Part shown: positions 61,000 to 64,000 of the stretch, in pieces | Layout of the letters: every line of letters begins with the position of its first letter | Numbering within the stretch: position 1 is the first letter of the stretch | From: Bradyrhizobium sp. CCBAU 51765 | GTDB taxonomy: Bacteria; Pseudomonadota; Alphaproteobacteria; Rhizobiales; Xanthobacteraceae | Assembly: GCF_015291725.1 (NCBI RefSeq) | Contig: NZ_CP030038.1 | Span: 1,725,001 to 1,789,000, forward strand | Direction: 5' to 3' | DNA length: 64,000 nt | Translations under genes and position numbers: made by a program | The notes under the pieces: model-generated | What the model saw: the letters and a program-made list of their open reading frames with translations, nothing else | Databases searched by the model: none | What the model was told of the DNA's origin: nothing

Positions 61000-62225
61000 C
61001 GGGTACGGGGATCATCGACCAGTTCTTGGAAACGTTCACGCGTTATATCGATAACGGCTTCGGGCTGCTGCGAAGTGACGTCGGATATCTCGCCACGACT
61101 CTTGCCGCGATCGACATTACGCTTGCTGCGTTGTTCTGGAGTTGGGGGCCGGACGAGGATATCATCGCCCGTCTCGTCAAGAAGACGCTCTTCGTGGGCG
61201 TCTTTGCCTACCTCATCGGCAACTGGAACAGCTTGGCGCGCATCGTCTTCGAGAGCTTTGCCGGTCTTGGCTTGAAGGCATCTGGCACAAGTCTCTCCGC
61301 GTCGGACTTCCTGCGGCCGGGAAAGATCGCTCAAGTCGGACTCGACGCCGGCCGTCCGCTCCTCGACTCGATCTCCAACCTGATGGGCTACATCAGCTTC
61401 TTCGAGAATTTCGTCCAGATCGTCGTTCTCCTGTTCGCCTGGGTCGTGGTGTTGCTCGCCTTCTTCATTCTGGCGATCCAGCTCTTTGTCACCCTGATCG
61501 AGTTCAAGCTCACGACGCTTGCCGGCTTCGTGCTCATTCCGTTTGGCTTGTTTGGCAAGACCGCCTTCGCAGCAGAGCGGGTCCTGGGCAATGTCATATC
61601 CTCCGGAATCAAAGTCTTGGTCCTGGCCGTCATCGTCGGGATCGGATCGACCCTGTTCTCGCAGTTCACCGCTGGCTTTGGCGGCAATCAGCCAACCATC
61701 GAGGACGCGATGACACTGGTGCTCGCGGCGCTCTCCTTGCTGGGCCTCGGTATCTTCGGTCCGGGTATTGCAAACGGCCTGGTGTCGGGCGGACCTCAGC
61801 TCGGTGCCGGTGCCGCGGTTGGAACGGGCCTTGCTGCCGGTGGCATTGTTGCGGCGGGCGCGGGTCTTGCCGCCGGCGGTGTTGGTCTCGCTGGCGCCGC
61901 AATTGCTGGGGCCGCGCGCGGCGGGGGCGCCGTCTGGAGCGGAGCGTCCGCCGCCTATCGAAGCGGAGGCATTGCTGGCGTTGCCGAGGCTGGCGCCTCG
62001 GCTGCCATGAGCCCGTTGCGTCGTGCAGCCGCCGCACTCGGCGGAGGTGGGGAAACCGGTGCGTCGGCCGCGAGCACTTCGGCCGAAGGGCAACCCGATT
62101 GGGCGCGACGCATGAAGCGTGCCGAGACTATTCGGCACGGTGCATCAACAGCCGGCCAAGCGGTCCGCTCAGGCGATCATAGTGGCAGCGGCTCATCCGT
62201 CGATTTGTCTGAAGGAGAGCGCTGA
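60996..62225 (+). CDS. trbL: integral membrane protein TrbL
   Basis: This encodes 409 residues from ATG 60996. Several membrane segments lie between about residues 25 and 260 (LAATLAAIDITLAALFW-like and VVVLLAFFILAIQLFVTLI). The Gly/Ala-rich segment GAGAAVGTGLAAGGIVAAGA follows from about residue 270. It is a VirB6-like channel core protein. The C-terminal tail is soluble and Ser/Ala rich. Confidence 0.93.
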   Translation: MTGTGIIDQFLETFTRYIDNGFGLLRSDVGYLATTLAAIDITLAALFWSWGPDEDIIARLVKKTLFVGVFAYLIGNWNSLARIVFESFAGLGLKASGTSLSASDFLRPGKIAQVGLDAGRPLLDSISNLMGYISFFENFVQIVVLLFAWVVVLLAFFILAIQLFVTLIEFKLTTLAGFVLIPFGLFGKTAFAAERVLGNVISSGIKVLVLAVIVGIGSTLFSQFTAGFGGNQPTIEDAMTLVLAALSLLGLGIFGPGIANGLVSGGPQLGAGAAVGTGLAAGGIVAAGAGLAAGGVGLAGAAIAGAARGGGAVWSGASAAYRSGGIAGVAEAGASAAMSPLRRAAAALGGGGETGASAASTSAEGQPDWARRMKRAETIRHGASTAGQAVRSGDHSGSGSSVDLSEGER

Positions 62226-62304
62226 CACCTCACCCTACAGCGCCTCAAAATCCGAGCCACCGCACGACTTGAAACCGATCACTCGATACCAGGGGCAACC
62301 ATCG

Positions 62305-62988
62305 ATGTTCAAACGATCATCAGTACACTACGGGCGAATGCCCGAGCCGACTACGCCTTATCAAAAGGCAGCTCAGGTTTGGGACGAACGCATCGGATCG
62401 GCGCGAGTGCAAGCGAAGAACTGGCGCCTGATGGCATTCGGTTGCTTGATGCTTTCAGTCGGTCTCGCGGGTGGACTTGTCTGGCAATCAAATCAAGGCT
62501 CGATCACGCCGTGGGTGGTTGAGGTCGATCATCTTGGAAAGGCCCAAAGGGTTGCGCCAGCTAACATCGACTATCAGCCGACTGATGCGCAGATTGCCTA
62601 CCATCTGGCGCGCTTTATCGAGGATGTCAGGAGCCTACCTGCCGACGGAATCGTTCTGCGCCAAAACTGGCTTCGGGCCTATGATTTTACAACCGATCGC
62701 GGCGCGGCTGCGCTCAACGACTTCGCGCGCAACAACGACCCGTTCGCAAAGCTGGGTAAGGCACAAATCTCCGTCGAGGTCTCGAGCGTCATTCGCGCCT
62801 CTTCGGAGAGCTTTCGGGCGGCTTGGACCCAGCGCACCTACGACAACGGTTCGTTGAGCTCGACTGAGCGCTGGACTGCAATTCTCTCGATCGTCATCGA
62901 GACGCCCCGCGACGCCGAACGCCTGCGCAAGAATCCGCTTGGCGTTTACGTCCGCGCGATCAACTGGTCAAAGGAGTTGAGTCAGTGA
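62305..62988 (+). CDS. trbF: transfer channel protein TrbF
   Basis: This encodes 227 residues from ATG 62305; the frame runs upstream but overlaps trbL. A VirB8-like layout is seen: a short cytoplasmic part (TPYQKAAQVWDERIGSAR), one membrane helix at about 38-58, then the periplasmic domain with ITPWVVEVDHLG and RSLPADGIVLRQNW. It overlaps trbG by four bases. Confidence 0.93.
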   Translation: MFKRSSVHYGRMPEPTTPYQKAAQVWDERIGSARVQAKNWRLMAFGCLMLSVGLAGGLVWQSNQGSITPWVVEVDHLGKAQRVAPANIDYQPTDAQIAYHLARFIEDVRSLPADGIVLRQNWLRAYDFTTDRGAAALNDFARNNDPFAKLGKAQISVEVSSVIRASSESFRAAWTQRTYDNGSLSSTERWTAILSIVIETPRDAERLRKNPLGVYVRAINWSKELSQ

Positions 62989-64000
62989 CCAAGACGCAAT
63001 TTGACGTCAATTCGAAGCGCAGCAAGCTCAATTCGGCTTGGACCGTGTTCGTGAACTCGAAGCGTGCAGTTCTGTCCGCTATTCTGCTTTGTCCGTCGGC
63101 GCTCGGTGGGTGCGCGACCTACATTCCGCCGGAGATCAGCTATGACACCGAAGTGCCTCCGCTATCGGCGACGCCGGTGGCTGTCAACGACAGATCGCGA
63201 TCGCTTCACGTTCCACCCCTCTGGAAGCCCGCTCTCGGCGGCAAGTCGGGAGAGAAGGAAGATGCTGAACCCGTGAGCCGGGTTGAGACAGCAAATAGCG
63301 CAGCCCGGGTCGAACCGCGCAAGCGGGGCTATTTCAACGCGGCGCAAATCTACGCCTACAGTCCCGGCGCGCTCTATCAGATTTACGCCGCGCCGGGGCA
63401 GATCACGGATATCGCGCTCGAGGAGGGAGAACAGTTGACGGGATCAGGGCCGATCGCGGCCGGAGATACCGTACGCTGGGTCGTGGGCGATACCGAGAGC
63501 GGGAGCGGGGACACACGGCGTGTCCACATCCTGGTCAAGCCGACCCGAGCTTCGATCGAGACCAACCTGGTGGTCAATACTGACCGGCGCACCTACCTGA
63601 TCGAGCTACGCTCCCGCGAGCGGCCATACATGCCATCCGTTGCCTGGTACTATCCTGAGACGGTACGCGAACGGTCGCGTTCAGCTGCTCTGAAGCCCGT
63701 CCTTCCGGATCCGGCGCAGCGAATCTCCCGCTATGCCATCGAAGGCGACAGTCCTCCCTGGCGGCCGCTCGCCGCATATGACGATGGCCGCAAGGTCTAT
63801 GTCGAATTCCCGCAAGGCATCGTGCAGGGCGAGATGCCTCCGCTCTTCGCCATCGGTCCAGACGGCAAGACTGAACTCGTCAACTACCGCGCTTACGGCA
63901 ACGTATTGATCGTCGATCGGCTATTTGCTGCCGCGGAACTGCGGCTTGGCGGCGAGCACCAGCAGAAGGTCCGCATTGTTCGGACCGACGGGAGGCCGTC
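62985..64000 (+). CDS. trbG: outer-membrane channel protein TrbG (3' end outside window)
   Basis: About 338 residues are visible, from GTG 62985 to the right edge without a stop. A lipoprotein-like signal ends at LGGCATYIPPEI near residue 44. The VirB9-like domain includes YSPGALYQIYAAPGQITDI, then THIL-like strands (VHILVKPTRASIETNLVV) and TDRRTYLIELRS. It is one base in frame-shifted overlap with trbF (GTGA). It forms the outer-membrane core with TrbI, whose gene is expected to follow. Confidence 0.92.
   Translation, partial: MTKTQFDVNSKRSKLNSAWTVFVNSKRAVLSAILLCPSALGGCATYIPPEISYDTEVPPLSATPVAVNDRSRSLHVPPLWKPALGGKSGEKEDAEPVSRVETANSAARVEPRKRGYFNAAQIYAYSPGALYQIYAAPGQITDIALEEGEQLTGSGPIAAGDTVRWVVGDTESGSGDTRRVHILVKPTRASIETNLVVNTDRRTYLIELRSRERPYMPSVAWYYPETVRERSRSAALKPVLPDPAQRISRYAIEGDSPPWRPLAAYDDGRKVYVEFPQGIVQGEMPPLFAIGPDGKTELVNYRAYGNVLIVDRLFAAAELRLGGEHQQKVRIVRTDGRP

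Noticed and set aside
60819..62182. Long frames on both strands over trbL (439 and 346 codons)
   Set aside because: trbL has the membrane profile and coupling expected; the other frames give charged low-complexity products.
1..64000. tRNA genes, integrase and att sites
   Set aside because: None could be recognised by reading; they may lie outside the window, so integration as an ICE cannot be shown here.

Overview
The window looks like a mobile conjugative element of an alphaproteobacterium in the Hyphomicrobiales, most like Bradyrhizobium, Rhodopseudomonas or Nitrobacter relatives. The evidence is the high-GC coding bias, the Trb-type transfer genes with TraF, TraG and a DUF3363 relaxase, the RepA (RPA family) replicon, the ArdC/ParB/strawberry-notch/DUF2493/DUF736 backbone known from rhizobial integrative and conjugative elements (ICEs) such as ICEMlSymR7A, and the Ku plus split ATP-ligase repair genes typical of rhizobia. 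No tRNA, rRNA or CRISPR array was recognised, and both ends of the window cut through genes.

Positions 1-20.9 kb are a defence-like accessory region. At the left edge lies a tight minus-strand operon: a sigma-like factor, an HTH-like protein, and a giant protein joining an ImmA/IrrE metallopeptidase, a UvrD helicase and a RecB-type nuclease. Next come a DUF2130-ParB-like pair, a DUF3800 protein, a P-loop ATPase, a lone zincin-like protein, an operon of winged-helix protein, nucleotidyltransferase and PP2C-like phosphatase, an AbiGi-like protein, a cytosine restriction-modification cluster (regulator, methyltransferase, endonuclease, Vsr), a second XRE regulator with its own operators, two unrecognised proteins (one with a possible nuclease motif) and a secreted thermonuclease.

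Positions 21-28.3 kb hold DNA repair and housekeeping genes: an SRAP (YedK/HMCES) protein, Ku, a Nudix hydrolase, a YfcE-like phosphoesterase, two stand-alone LigD-type ligases and small conserved proteins. A 2.55-kb group II intron (28.6-31.1 kb, minus strand) separates this cargo from the conjugative core. Its maturase seems to be frameshifted ahead of its HNH domain.

Positions 31.4-43 kb are the conserved backbone: ArdC, a long ParB-like protein, a methylase-helicase of the strawberry-notch type, a Toprim protein, DUF2493 and DUF736. Two pairs of these genes share structured 5' leaders: ArdC with ParB, and DUF2493 with DUF736. Positions 43-45.1 kb resemble the QseC-QseM-FseA-RdfS switch that controls ICE excision and transfer. 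RepA follows, with three iterons directly after it and no parA in the usual place. Then come DUF2840, TraF, a lytic transglycosylase, an IS110 insertion, the relaxase, TraG and a CopG-like protein. An MFS transporter flanked by imperfect repeats sits between copG and trbB. trbBCDEJKLFG run to the right edge.
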